Assembly: GCA_900547685.1 (NCBI GenBank)
Contig: URHS01000034.1
Coordinates: 1-27,315 of the forward strand
Direction: 5' to 3'
Origin: an uncultured Blautia sp.
GTDB lineage: Bacteria; Bacillota; Clostridia; Lachnospirales; Lachnospiraceae
DNA: 27,315 bases
How positions within the stretch are numbered: position 1 is the stretch's first letter; every line of letters starts with the position of its first letter. This document shows, piece by piece, positions 16,787 to 24,477 of this stretch. Position numbers and translations under genes: made by a program. The notes under the pieces were generated by a model that worked only from the letters and a program-made list of their open reading frames with translations, ran no database searches and was not told the DNA's origin.

Positions 16787-17137
16787 CTAATTTAATTCTT
16801 CTCTTTCTACAATTTCGCCGTCTCTCCAAATACGTTCTAAATCATAGAACAGACGATTTTCTTCATCGAAAATGTGAATAACAACATCTCTGTAATCCAT
16901 CAAAATCCAATTTGCGGTCTGATAACCTTCTAACTGTTTTGGTTCTACTCCTGCTTTTCCCAGCATTTCATTCACATTGTCAGCCATTGCCTGTACCTGA
17001 TTGCGGTTCATTCCACTTGCAACGACAAAATAGTCTGCCAATGAAGATACTTTTTCAATATTAATAATTTTAATATCCTGTGCTTTTTTATCTTCCATAG
17101 CTTCACAGGCTATACGTGCGATTTCTTTACTGTTCAT
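16787..17137 (-). CDS. rsfS: Ribosome silencing factor RsfS
   Basis: It binds protein L14 on the large ribosomal subunit and blocks joining of the small subunit during starvation. The 116 residues show the family signature: VSSLADYFVVASGMNRNQVQ, then GYQTANWILMDYRDVVIHIF, then FYDLERIW near the end. It overlaps the yqeK stop by 11 bases and ends the operon, before a hairpin terminator. It is a textbook member; nothing unusual is seen. Confidence 0.96.
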   Translation of the reverse strand: MNSKEIARIACEAMEDKKAQDIKIINIEKVSSLADYFVVASGMNRNQVQAMADNVNEMLGKAGVEPKQLEGYQTANWILMDYRDVVIHIFDEENRLFYDLERIWRDGEIVEREELN

Positions 17138-17738
17138 GCTTGCTTAATCCTTTCTGTTTTTTTCCAAGATGCAGTGTTTCATAATAATAAAAAGCTTTCT
17201 GCGTCGCAGGATCTATTACCTTTGTGTTTCGCTCCAGGTAATTCAAACTATCTTTTAGGATATAATACATACATTCATCCAAATCCATAAACGCTATTTT
17301 TCTCACCCATGACAAATGAGGCGCCTTGTCTCTGCCTGGCTCAATATAATCTGCAATATACACGATTTTTTCCAGCTTTGTCATGTCTTCTTTTCCGGTT
17401 GTATGCCATCGAATAGCAGAAAGTACCTCAGCATCTGACACTTTATACTGCTCTTTAGCAATATAGGCTCCAAGCTTCGCATGAATCAAAAAAGTATTTT
17501 GCTTTTCAGATGGTGAAAGTTCAATCTGATTTTTCATACAAAGCTTCAGTTTCTTCTTATTGGAAATACATTTTGCACAATCATGAAGAAGACCGGCAAT
17601 CTGTGCCTGTTCTATATCAGCTCCATGTGCCATAGCTAAAGCTGATGCTGTATACATAACACCAAGGGTATGGAGCAGACGATCTTTATCTAAATATTTC
17701 TTCAGTTTTTTTTCAATTTCGGCAAAATCATATTTCAT
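17127..17738 (-). CDS. yqeK: YqeK-type HD-domain Ap4A hydrolase
   Basis: HD-fold metal-dependent phosphohydrolase. Relatives split diadenosine tetraphosphate symmetrically into two ADP. The sequence shows RLLHTLGVMYTA, the core HD in LLHDCAK, and IRWHTTGKEDMTKLEKIVYI with a further metal-binding His, ending in an ADYIEPGR segment. I start at the ATG at 17738 (203 residues), which has AAGGA about 10 bases upstream and an 11-base overlap with nadD. Longer in-frame starts would run deep into nadD and add a non-conserved tail. The nadD-yqeK-rsfS order is standard in Firmicutes. Confidence 0.94.
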   Translation of the reverse strand: MKYDFAEIEKKLKKYLDKDRLLHTLGVMYTASALAMAHGADIEQAQIAGLLHDCAKCISNKKKLKLCMKNQIELSPSEKQNTFLIHAKLGAYIAKEQYKVSDAEVLSAIRWHTTGKEDMTKLEKIVYIADYIEPGRDKAPHLSWVRKIAFMDLDECMYYILKDSLNYLERNTKVIDPATQKAFYYYETLHLGKKQKGLSKHEQ

Positions 17739-18366
17739 GTTTATCACAATCCTTGTATATATTATTTTCTCTGATGTAAGCAGAAACTTCATCAGGTACA
17801 TAATAAATAATGGGTTTTCCTTCAGCAATGCGGGCACGAAGCTCTTTTGAAGCGATATCTATAGTTGGAGAATTCATCTTTTCAATTTTAGCATGATATT
17901 TTTCTTTCAAAAATGAAATCTGATTATTTAAGTTCTCGTGACTTGTATGGTCTCTCGTTGCCACAAGTACTGTACACGCTTTCAAAATTCTCCCAGGTTC
18001 TTTCCAACCTTCAAAATCATATAAAGAGTCTGCTCCCAATATAAAATAATAATCTGTATCGGGATTTCGTTGTTTTAATTCTTCCAACGTTTTATAGGTA
18101 TAGGTATAGGTTGTTTTATCCATTTCTTCTAAAGATAATTCAAAATGAGAATTTGATGCAATAGCTCTTTTTACCATCTCTACCCGTTGCCGATTGCTGG
18201 CTCTGTCTTTACGGTTCTTCTTATGAGGTGGATTACCGGCCGGCATAAATAATATTTTATCTAGCTGAAACTGCTCAAAAGCAAGTTCTCCTAAAATTAA
18301 GTGCCCAATATGAATAGGATCAAACGTTCCTCCCATAATCCCGATTTTTTTCCTGTTCTCCCGCAT
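17728..18366 (-). CDS. nadD: Nicotinate-nucleotide adenylyltransferase NadD
   Basis: Transfers AMP from ATP to nicotinate mononucleotide, making the NAD precursor deamido-NAD. The nucleotidyltransferase loop GGTFDPIHIGHL is near the N-terminus, followed by FMPAGNPPHK and YYFILGADSLYDFEGWKEP, all family hallmarks. The C-terminal ATP-contacting motif, usually SSTxIR, reads ASKELR here, a small deviation. I chose the ATG at 18366, with AGAGGG 6 bases upstream, rather than the TTG two codons earlier. It is 212 residues, a normal length, in the conserved nadD-yqeK-rsfS group. Confidence 0.95.
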   Translation of the reverse strand: MRENRKKIGIMGGTFDPIHIGHLILGELAFEQFQLDKILFMPAGNPPHKKNRKDRASNRQRVEMVKRAIASNSHFELSLEEMDKTTYTYTYKTLEELKQRNPDTDYYFILGADSLYDFEGWKEPGRILKACTVLVATRDHTSHENLNNQISFLKEKYHAKIEKMNSPTIDIASKELRARIAEGKPIIYYVPDEVSAYIRENNIYKDCDKHEI

Positions 18367-18392
18367 AGCCAACCCTCTTTTAATATTTTTTC

Positions 18393-18683
18393 TTATGGAA
18401 GGAAAATTTTCTTTTTGTTATCTTTTCCTTCTTTATATAAAACAATTTTTTTGCCAATAACCTGTACAACCTGAGAACGTGTACGTTCTGCCAAAACTGC
18501 TGCAATTTCCTTTGGATCATCCATGCAGTTCTGAAGTACACTGATTTTTATCAGCTCTCTTGCTTCTAAAGCCTCTGCCACTGCTGCTGTATTTTCCGGT
18601 GTCAGGCTGGATTTCCCAATCTGGAAAATCGGCTCCATTGTCATAGCAAGACCTTTTAAATAAGCTCTCTGTTTGCTTGTCAT
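18393..18683 (-). CDS. yhbY: YhbY-type CRM-domain RNA-binding protein
   Basis: A single CRM domain that associates with pre-50S ribosomal particles. In 96 residues it shows the start MTSKQRAYLKGLAM, the GKSSLTPENTAAVAEAL loop in place of the GxxG loop, and ELIKISVLQNC, followed by QVIGKKIVLY. It has a GGAGAG ribosome binding site and lies 18 bases after obgE and 26 bases before nadD. It is part of the ribosome-assembly cluster. Confidence 0.93.
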   Translation of the reverse strand: MTSKQRAYLKGLAMTMEPIFQIGKSSLTPENTAAVAEALEARELIKISVLQNCMDDPKEIAAVLAERTRSQVVQVIGKKIVLYKEGKDNKKKIFLP

Positions 18684-18701
18684 ATTTCTCTCCTGTTTCT
18701 A

Positions 18702-19994
18702 TTACTTATAGTAATCAAAATCAAAACCGTACATTCGAACAGTGTCACCTTCTTCAATGCCTGCTTTTTCAAGATCCTCTAAAATTCCGCTTTCTCTCAG
18801 GAACTTCTGGAAGAATAAAAATCCCTTTTCAGAATCCAGATTTGTATAACCAAGCATTTTTTCAATCTTTGGTCCTTCAATGATGAAAACATGTGCATCA
18901 TCTTCATCACGAGCAACTGTATATGGCAGATTTTCTGTAATCAGTACATCTTCCGGGAAGAATTCCTGTTCAAAAATAATCGGCTCTTTATCAATTGTAT
19001 CTAATAGCTGTTTGACATAATACAAAAGTTCTTTTAAGCCTTTTCCGCTTACAGCAGATATTGCAAAAACTTTCATACCCTGAGGTTCAAATTCATCACG
19101 AATTTTCTGTACCGGATCTTCGTCCCCCTCATATACAGCATCAATTTTATTGGCTGCAATTACCTGAGGACGTTTCATTAACTCAGGATCATAAGCTTCT
19201 AATTCTTTATTAATTTTATATATATCATCAATAGGATCTCTTCCTTCTGTAGATGCGGCATCTACCAGATGGATCAATACCCTTGTTCTTTCAATATGAC
19301 GTAAAAACTGATGTCCTAATCCTACACCTTCTGAAGCACCTTCAATCAGACCCGGAATATCTGCAATAACAAAACCATTGCAATCATCAAAATCTACAAC
19401 TCCTAAATGTGGATTTAAAGTTGTAAAATGGTAATTAGCAATTTGTGGTCTTGCATTACTTACTCTGGAAAGCAAAGTGGATTTTCCTACATTTGGAAAT
19501 CCGATAAGACCTACATCGGCAATAACCTTAAGTTCTAATTGCACTTCCAACTCCTGTGCCGGCTGCCCTGGCTGAGCATATTTCGGTACCTGCATGGTTG
19601 CTGTTGCATAATGCTGATTTCCTTTTCCACCACGTCCACCTCTTAATACAACTTGTCTTGTATTTGCTCCGGACATATCTGCAATTACTTTTCCACTGGC
19701 TGCTTCTTTAATAACGGTACCTTCCGGTACTTTTAATACAATATCTTTTCCGTTTGCACCATGACATCTTTTTTTACCGCCTTCTTCACCATTACCTGCG
19801 GCATATTTACTTTTATGACGATAATCAGTCAGTGCATTCATGCCTTTATCTACTTCAAATATAACGTCTCCGCCCTTGCCGCCGTCTCCGCCGTCAGGAC
19901 CGCCATTTGGAACATAAAGCTCCCTACGGAAACTTACATGTCCATCGCCGCCTTTTCCGGAGCGGATATAGATTTTCGCTCTGTCTGCAAACAT
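18702..19994 (-). CDS. obgE: GTPase ObgE (Obg/CgtA)
   Basis: Essential GTPase in late 50S assembly and growth control. The domain order is complete. A glycine-rich Obg fold occupies residues 1-158 (GGDGGKGGDV, RGGRGGKGNQHYA). The G domain has G1 GFPNVGKS (165-172), G3 DIPGL and G4 NKID. A C-terminal OCT domain fills the last 80 or so residues. The length of 430 is usual for Clostridia. The ATG has AAGAGG upstream. It is separated from rpmA by a strong terminator, so it depends on read-through or an unseen promoter. Confidence 0.98.
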   Translation of the reverse strand: MFADRAKIYIRSGKGGDGHVSFRRELYVPNGGPDGGDGGKGGDVIFEVDKGMNALTDYRHKSKYAAGNGEEGGKKRCHGANGKDIVLKVPEGTVIKEAASGKVIADMSGANTRQVVLRGGRGGKGNQHYATATMQVPKYAQPGQPAQELEVQLELKVIADVGLIGFPNVGKSTLLSRVSNARPQIANYHFTTLNPHLGVVDFDDCNGFVIADIPGLIEGASEGVGLGHQFLRHIERTRVLIHLVDAASTEGRDPIDDIYKINKELEAYDPELMKRPQVIAANKIDAVYEGDEDPVQKIRDEFEPQGMKVFAISAVSGKGLKELLYYVKQLLDTIDKEPIIFEQEFFPEDVLITENLPYTVARDEDDAHVFIIEGPKIEKMLGYTNLDSEKGFLFFQKFLRESGILEDLEKAGIEEGDTVRMYGFDFDYYK

Positions 19995-20013
19995 ATTTAC
20001 CTCTTTCTTTATT

Positions 20014-20052
20014 GAAAAAAAGTGGCTTCAAACCCGTTAAAGATTTGAAGCC
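20014..20052 (-). terminator. Terminator between rpmA and obgE
   Basis: On the minus strand, GGCTTCAAA and TTTGAAGCC form a 9-bp stem with an 11-base loop, and a tract of T follows within 2 bases. It lies 17 bases after the rpmA stop, a classic rho-independent signal that should cut obgE expression below that of the ribosomal proteins. Confidence 0.9.
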
Positions 20053-20069
20053 GCCCTTGTTATCGTGAA

Positions 20070-20360
20070 TTACTCTTCAGTAGCTACTGGAACAACAGAA
20101 ACCTGTTTTTTATCTCTGCCTTTTCTTTCGAAACGTACAACACCATCTACTAATGCAAATAATGTGTCGTCACCACCTCTACCTACATTTACGCCTGGAT
20201 GAATTTTTGTTCCACGCTGTCTGTAAAGGATATTTCCAGCTTTTACAAACTGTCCGTCAGCTCTTTTAGCACCAAGTCTTTTAGACTCAGAATCACGTCC
20301 GTTCTTTGTAGAACCAACACCTTTTTTATGAGCGAATAACTGAAGGTTCATTTTTAACAT
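20070..20360 (-). CDS. rpmA: 50S ribosomal protein L27
   Basis: Large-subunit protein whose N-terminus reaches the peptidyl-transferase centre. After a short extension (MLKMNLQLFA) the mature sequence starts HKKGVGSTKNGRDSESKRLG, with the usual IHPGVNVGRGGDDTLFA later. The extension matches the Firmicute Prp cleavage site, with cutting expected after Phe-Ala. The 96 residues are normal. AGGAGG lies 9 bases before the ATG, and the gene begins 4 bases after the prp stop. Confidence 0.98.
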   Translation of the reverse strand: MLKMNLQLFAHKKGVGSTKNGRDSESKRLGAKRADGQFVKAGNILYRQRGTKIHPGVNVGRGGDDTLFALVDGVVRFERKGRDKKQVSVVPVATEE

Positions 20361-20364
20361 GTCT

Positions 20365-20691
20365 TTACACCTCCTCGAATATTACATCGATATATTCCAT
20401 GTATTCTTCTTCTATCCCCTGCAAACCGAGGATAAGCGAATTCAACAACAATTCTGTCTCATTGGAGTAGCCTGCATCTATTTTAAAATACAATTCTCCC
20501 AAATCTTCATCTACATCTACAGTAAAAGTATCTTCGGTAAACTGTTCAATAGAATTCACTGTATTCTGTGCAAGCACAGATACTGCTGCACACACAATAT
20601 CACTGCCGCTCTGAGCGTAACCTGCATGTCCCTGCATGGCAAATCCTGAAATTTTCTGTTCTGAATTCTGATAAATCGTCACTCTAATCAT
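20365..20691 (-). CDS. prp: Ribosomal-processing cysteine protease Prp
   Basis: It removes the N-terminal extension of L27 in Firmicutes. The catalytic His22 (GHAGYAQSGSD) and Cys34 (DIVCAAVS) are both present at the positions known in the Staphylococcus enzyme. The length of 108 is normal. The start lies 5 bases after the rplU stop, and I see no Shine-Dalgarno sequence in the AT-rich stretch before it. Translation is therefore probably coupled to rplU. Position between rplU and rpmA is the conserved one. Confidence 0.96.
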   Translation of the reverse strand: MIRVTIYQNSEQKISGFAMQGHAGYAQSGSDIVCAAVSVLAQNTVNSIEQFTEDTFTVDVDEDLGELYFKIDAGYSNETELLLNSLILGLQGIEEEYMEYIDVIFEEV

Positions 20692-20696
20692 ATTGA

Positions 20697-21002
20697 TTAA
20701 GCATTGATTTTTTCAATTTTAACTTTAGTAAACTGCTGTCTATGACCGTTTTTCTTGTGGTATCCGGTTTTTCTCTTATATTTGTAAACGATAACTTTTT
20801 TACCTTTACCGTTTTCAACTACAGATGCAGTTACAGTTGCGTTAGCTACGTCTTCGCCAACTTTTAAACCATCGTTGCTTACAGCAAGTACCTGGTCAAA
20901 TGTAACAGTTTCACCAGCTTCTACTCCAAGCTTTTCTACTCTGATAACATCGCCTTCGGCTACTTTGTACTGTTTACCACCTGTTGCAATAATTGCGTAC
21001 AT
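20697..21002 (-). CDS. rplU: 50S ribosomal protein L21
   Basis: Binds 23S rRNA with L20. The signature is MYAIIATGGKQYKVAEGD at the N-terminus and YKRKTGYHKKNGHRQQFT near the end. The ATG at 21002 is chosen (101 residues) because AGGAGG lies 5 bases upstream and the family starts exactly there; earlier in-frame codons add a non-conserved tail. It is first in the rplU-prp-rpmA unit behind its own promoter. Confidence 0.98.
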   Translation of the reverse strand: MYAIIATGGKQYKVAEGDVIRVEKLGVEAGETVTFDQVLAVSNDGLKVGEDVANATVTASVVENGKGKKVIVYKYKRKTGYHKKNGHRQQFTKVKIEKINA

Positions 21003-21078
21003 ATGGCACCTCCTATTATCATTACTCGCCAAATATGGTGACTTGTTTCCAAGTGCTTATACCTCTTTGTGCGGCATA
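21003..21078 (-). ncRNA. Candidate L21 leader (autoregulatory 5' UTR of rplU)
   Basis: The transcript from the predicted promoter would carry about 75 bases before rplU. These include a tight hairpin of ACTTG-GAAA-CAAGT (GNRA-type loop) and the segment GCACAAAGAGGTATAAGC. Firmicutes commonly have an L21-binding leader here (Rfam L21 leader). I recognise the place and a structured element, but the full consensus was not checked. Confidence 0.45.
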
Positions 21079-21085
21079 CGCTAAT

Positions 21086-21114
21086 ATCATAACAGTTATT
21101 TCCTTATTCGTCAA
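21086..21114 (-). promoter_or_regulatory. Promoter of the rplU-prp-rpmA operon
   Basis: On the minus strand, TTGACG (21109-21114) and TATGAT (21086-21091) lie 17 bases apart, a strong sigma-A match as expected for ribosomal protein genes. Confidence 0.8.
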
Positions 21115-21132
21115 CAACTATTTTAAATTTTT

Positions 21133-22095
21133 CTACCTATATATTGAAAAAAAGGAATTTGTATCAAAAAACAATCCGTATATAAAAATCATCATACCTA
21201 AAATAATAGGCAATACCGTTAAGACAATCAGAGTAATTAACATACCATTTGATTTTATATACCGTTGCTCTTTCCCTGTCTCACCTTTGCGAAGCAGGTA
21301 ATCTGCCGTATAAAAACCAAAAGGCACTACGCATGCCATTGCCAGATAAATACCTAAAAAAGCAATTGGAATTCCTTGCTGTACAAGTATTTCTGACGCT
21401 GCTTCTGTCTGAGAAGTATTTCCGGAAAGGTTTGCCAGAAAAGAAGGCAAAAAATTATTGGTAAAATGAAAAAGTGCCGGATAAAACATATTCTCTGTCT
21501 CTAACATAATATAGGTCAAAATTCCTCCCAAAATCGCTGTTGGAAGAAATCTCCATATACTTCCATGAAAAATCCCAAAAATAATTCCCATCAGCAATGA
21601 TAAAATCCATTTATTCTTCCATTTACTCTGAAAACTTTTTAAAATAAATCCTCTATGGAGAGCTTCCTCACAGACAGCCGGCATAACACTGCTGATGAAA
21701 ACAGATAGAATTAATGGTACACTATAAATAACTTCATTTAATCCTTCGCTAACCGCAAAAATTTCCTTTGGAAAAAAATATGCCATAAACATTGTCACAG
21801 GTATCATAAGAGCATAAGAACTTGCCCACATCAATAATACTCCGAATGTCTTCTTCCATTTCGGTTTCTCCAACGGAAAAATTTCCCTTACTGGTATTTT
21901 TAACAATTTTACTGCAAATATACTCAGCAAAAGAAGATACAGTTCTGTCAGAGCCAGTCCATACATTCCCCATTTCATCTGTGCCCAGGCAATAATAGTA
22001 TAAAAGGATACCATTACAATTCCGAAAAGTACTACTCCGTGCCATGGCTTTAATTTCCTTCTATCATCTGTGTCAAATTTCCAGTTTTTCTCCAT
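21133..22095 (-). CDS. CPBP family intramembrane metalloprotease
   Basis: A polytopic membrane protein of the CAAX-protease and bacteriocin-processing (ABI) family. The glutamate motif EEALHR (Glu143, Glu144, Arg148), FGIFHG with His177, and HFTNN (His210, Asn214) make up the complete active site. About eight hydrophobic segments span the 320 residues. The substrate is unknown; relatives act in prenyl-protein processing or self-immunity to bacteriocins, but no bacteriocin gene is nearby. It overlaps the NUDIX gene by 23 bases, so the two are coupled. Together they sit between RNase G and rplU, where most relatives have nothing. Confidence 0.92.
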   Translation of the reverse strand: MEKNWKFDTDDRRKLKPWHGVVLFGIVMVSFYTIIAWAQMKWGMYGLALTELYLLLLSIFAVKLLKIPVREIFPLEKPKWKKTFGVLLMWASSYALMIPVTMFMAYFFPKEIFAVSEGLNEVIYSVPLILSVFISSVMPAVCEEALHRGFILKSFQSKWKNKWILSLLMGIIFGIFHGSIWRFLPTAILGGILTYIMLETENMFYPALFHFTNNFLPSFLANLSGNTSQTEAASEILVQQGIPIAFLGIYLAMACVVPFGFYTADYLLRKGETGKEQRYIKSNGMLITLIVLTVLPIILGMMIFIYGLFFDTNSFFSIYR

Positions 22096-22567
22096 CCAAA
22101 ACCGCCTCTCTTAATTCATCGTCCCGGTATACCAGCTTTAAAGAAAAGAATGGCCTTCCTTCTTGCAGCAATCGGAAAAAGATCTTGTCTCCCTCCCAAA
22201 GTTTTAGGGAAAAAATATCTTCTTTATTCACCCATTCTAAATTTCCTTCCGAGCATGAAATCAGTTCTCCTTCATATCCATCAGAGGTATAAAGGCACAT
22301 ATACTCTGTATCTTTCTCTTTTCCCTGTGTAGAAAAAGTGAACGTAATAATTCCCCGAAATTGATAGGCTGTTAAAGTTAAACCTGTTTCTTCCTTTACT
22401 TCTCGTAAAAGGCAATCCTCAGGACTCTCTCCTTTTTCAAAATGTCCTCCCACGCCAATCCATTTATCTTTATTGATATCATTCTTTTTTAACACTCTGT
22501 GAAGCATAAGATATTTCCCATCTTTTTCAATGTAACACAAAGTCGTCAATTTTGTTTTTATCTCCAC
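22073..22567 (-). CDS. NUDIX hydrolase (8-oxo-dGTP pyrophosphatase-like)
   Basis: Hydrolyses a nucleoside diphosphate linked to another group; the MutT-like shape suggests cleaning of oxidised nucleotides, but the substrate is not proven. The Nudix box is complete at about residues 41-63: GHFEKGES, then REVKEETGL with its metal-binding glutamates. I prefer the GTG at 22567 (164 residues), which has AGGAGG 5 bases upstream. The GTG two codons earlier lies inside that ribosome binding site. It overlaps the following CPBP gene by 23 bases. Confidence 0.92.
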   Translation of the reverse strand: MEIKTKLTTLCYIEKDGKYLMLHRVLKKNDINKDKWIGVGGHFEKGESPEDCLLREVKEETGLTLTAYQFRGIITFTFSTQGKEKDTEYMCLYTSDGYEGELISCSEGNLEWVNKEDIFSLKLWEGDKIFFRLLQEGRPFFSLKLVYRDDELREAVLDGEKLEI

Positions 22568-22583
22568 AGACACCTCCTGTTCT

Positions 22584-23786
22584 TCACAAAAGCTCTTTTA
22601 ATTCTTCTGCGAGAGATTTTCGTACTTTTTTCCTTGTAACTTCTACAATATTCAATTCTGTCATATCTACCACAGTTCCCTTTATAGAATCCTGCCATAG
22701 ATATCTTTGAAGCGTCAGCATAAGTTCTTCTTTGTCTTCGTCTTTTTCCATATTGATAAAATCTATCAATATAATTCCTGATAAATTTCGGAGCCTTAGC
22801 TGCCAGGCTATTTCTTTTGCCGCTTCTAAATTAATTTTACGAAAAGTTTCCTGTGTATCTTTTTTTGATATGAATTTTCCGGTATTGACATCAATACACA
22901 CAAAAGCTTCTGTCTGCTGTATCACCAGAAATCCCCCTGATTTGAGCCATACCCTTTCATTTTGAGCCTGTTCAAATGCCTTTTCAAGATTATACAGCTT
23001 ATATAATGGCAACAGCTTATCCTCATAATAACGCACAATTTCTTCTTGTTGTTTATAAACTTTTAAATATTGCACTGCACTTTCATATAATTCTTTCTTA
23101 TCCGTTACAATCTCTTCTAAGTCCTGACCATATAAATTTTGCAAAATCTGTACATATTCCGGCATACTTTTTTCTAAAAGAGAAAAGCAAACTCTGCTTT
23201 TCCCCTTTTTCAGAACTTCTTCATAACGTTTCATCAGCTCTTCCAGTTCATGCAATATTTCTTCTTCTTGTGCGTCTCTGCAATTTGTTCTGACAATCAC
23301 ACCTACATTTTTCGGTATTTTATCTTTGAGAATTTCTCGTATCTGCTTCTTTTCTTCTTTTTTTAGTTTACCAGAAAAACCCAACTCTTTTCTTTCCGAA
23401 GTTAATACCAAATAACGCCCAGTAAAATTCAAATTACTGGTTACATAAGGAAGCTTACTTTTTATTCCTTCTCTGGACACCTGAACAATAATTTCATCAC
23501 CGATTTTCAGCACATTATTTTTTTTCACATTTACAAAATAGGGAGAAGCTTTTTCTGCCATGGAATAATAACACATAATCCCATCGGCAATCTCAATAAA
23601 TGCTGCCTGAATATTCTTCTGAATATTTTTCACTTTTCCTACATAAATATTACCCAGAATACTGTCTGAGTTCAAACTCATGGGATTAAGCTGACAAATA
23701 CGTCCTTCCTTCTCTAATGCAGCTACTAATATAGGGGTATTCCTATATTTCATTTCTGTTAATATCAGCTTACTCAATTTCTTCAC
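22584..23786 (-). CDS. rng: Ribonuclease E/G family protein, short form without zinc link
   Basis: Endoribonuclease in RNA processing and turnover. The S1-like RNA-binding domain is at residues 40-125 (GNIYVGKVKNIQKNIQAAFI), and RTNCRDA is at 166-172. The metal-binding catalytic aspartates are Asp299 (CIDVNTGKF) and Asp342 (ILIDFINM). The protein ends at 400 residues, just after VEVTRKKVRKSL, where most RNase E/G proteins continue into the CPxCxG zinc link that joins dimers. That motif is absent. The start is a GTG at 23786, or a TTG at 23777 with AGGTGA upstream, which matches the family start SKLILTE better. It overlaps the preceding gene by up to 17 bases. Confidence 0.9.
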   Translation of the reverse strand: MKKLSKLILTEMKYRNTPILVAALEKEGRICQLNPMSLNSDSILGNIYVGKVKNIQKNIQAAFIEIADGIMCYYSMAEKASPYFVNVKKNNVLKIGDEIIVQVSREGIKSKLPYVTSNLNFTGRYLVLTSERKELGFSGKLKKEEKKQIREILKDKIPKNVGVIVRTNCRDAQEEEILHELEELMKRYEEVLKKGKSRVCFSLLEKSMPEYVQILQNLYGQDLEEIVTDKKELYESAVQYLKVYKQQEEIVRYYEDKLLPLYKLYNLEKAFEQAQNERVWLKSGGFLVIQQTEAFVCIDVNTGKFISKKDTQETFRKINLEAAKEIAWQLRLRNLSGIILIDFINMEKDEDKEELMLTLQRYLWQDSIKGTVVDMTELNIVEVTRKKVRKSLAEELKELL

Positions 23787-24477
23787 CTAAATCTTCCAGT
23801 GAAATAAGATTTCTGCATTTCTCTGTTCCCTTGTCTGCATAAACCTCTGCTCTGTGAATGGTAAATCTGAAATTGTCAAACTCCTGTCCCAAGAAAGTAA
23901 AAAATGCCTCCATTACCAACTCCGGCTTTGTATTTTTTACACTTCCGGCTGCAAGCTTCAGGAAAATACGGTTTTCTTCCAGATGCATATCGTAAATATA
24001 TGGTTTGATATCTACTTCTTTTTCATTCTTCTTGGTTTTCTTCACAATGAGTATTTCAGACTGTCCGATAAAATCATCCACTTTATTTTTCCAGTCTGTT
24101 TCAGGTTCCATTCCTTCCCGAAACTCTACATAATAATCAGCAGCAGCTACTAATGCCATGGCAGCATTGGCTTTCCCATCAGGAATTTTTCGGAAGCTCT
24201 TTACTTCCATTCCTTCCACCATCACCTCATTCAATCGTTTTACGGCTTCTTTTCCTGAAATTGGTGTGTTAATCTCCATATCAAAATATTCTGCTGTACT
24301 GGTCACGCCAACCCCTAAAGGAGCCGCAAAAGACATAATCATATGAGGACTGAATCCTTCAGAATATGCTACATCAATTCCTGCTCTTTTAATTGCTTTT
24401 TGAAAATATCGCATAATATCCAAATGTCCGATAAATTTCATTGCACCTTCCTTGGCAAATTTCACTCTAACCTTCAA
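23770..24477 (-). CDS. TIGR03936 family radical-SAM-associated protein (DUF2344)
   Basis: A 235-residue protein of unknown exact role, almost always encoded next to, or fused with, the TIGR03960 radical SAM enzyme. The sequence shows KVRVKFAKEGAMKFIGHLDI, then AYSEGFSPHMIMSFAAPLGVG, both hallmarks. The start is a TTG at 24477, 8 bases after AAAGGAGG and exactly where the family begins. A longer ATG start would repeat the previous gene's coding region. It overlaps the radical SAM gene by 11 bases, so translation is coupled. A tRNA or rRNA target has been guessed from its neighbours but is not known. Confidence 0.92.
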   Translation of the reverse strand: MKVRVKFAKEGAMKFIGHLDIMRYFQKAIKRAGIDVAYSEGFSPHMIMSFAAPLGVGVTSTAEYFDMEINTPISGKEAVKRLNEVMVEGMEVKSFRKIPDGKANAAMALVAAADYYVEFREGMEPETDWKNKVDDFIGQSEILIVKKTKKNEKEVDIKPYIYDMHLEENRIFLKLAAGSVKNTKPELVMEAFFTFLGQEFDNFRFTIHRAEVYADKGTEKCRNLISLEDLGEEIE

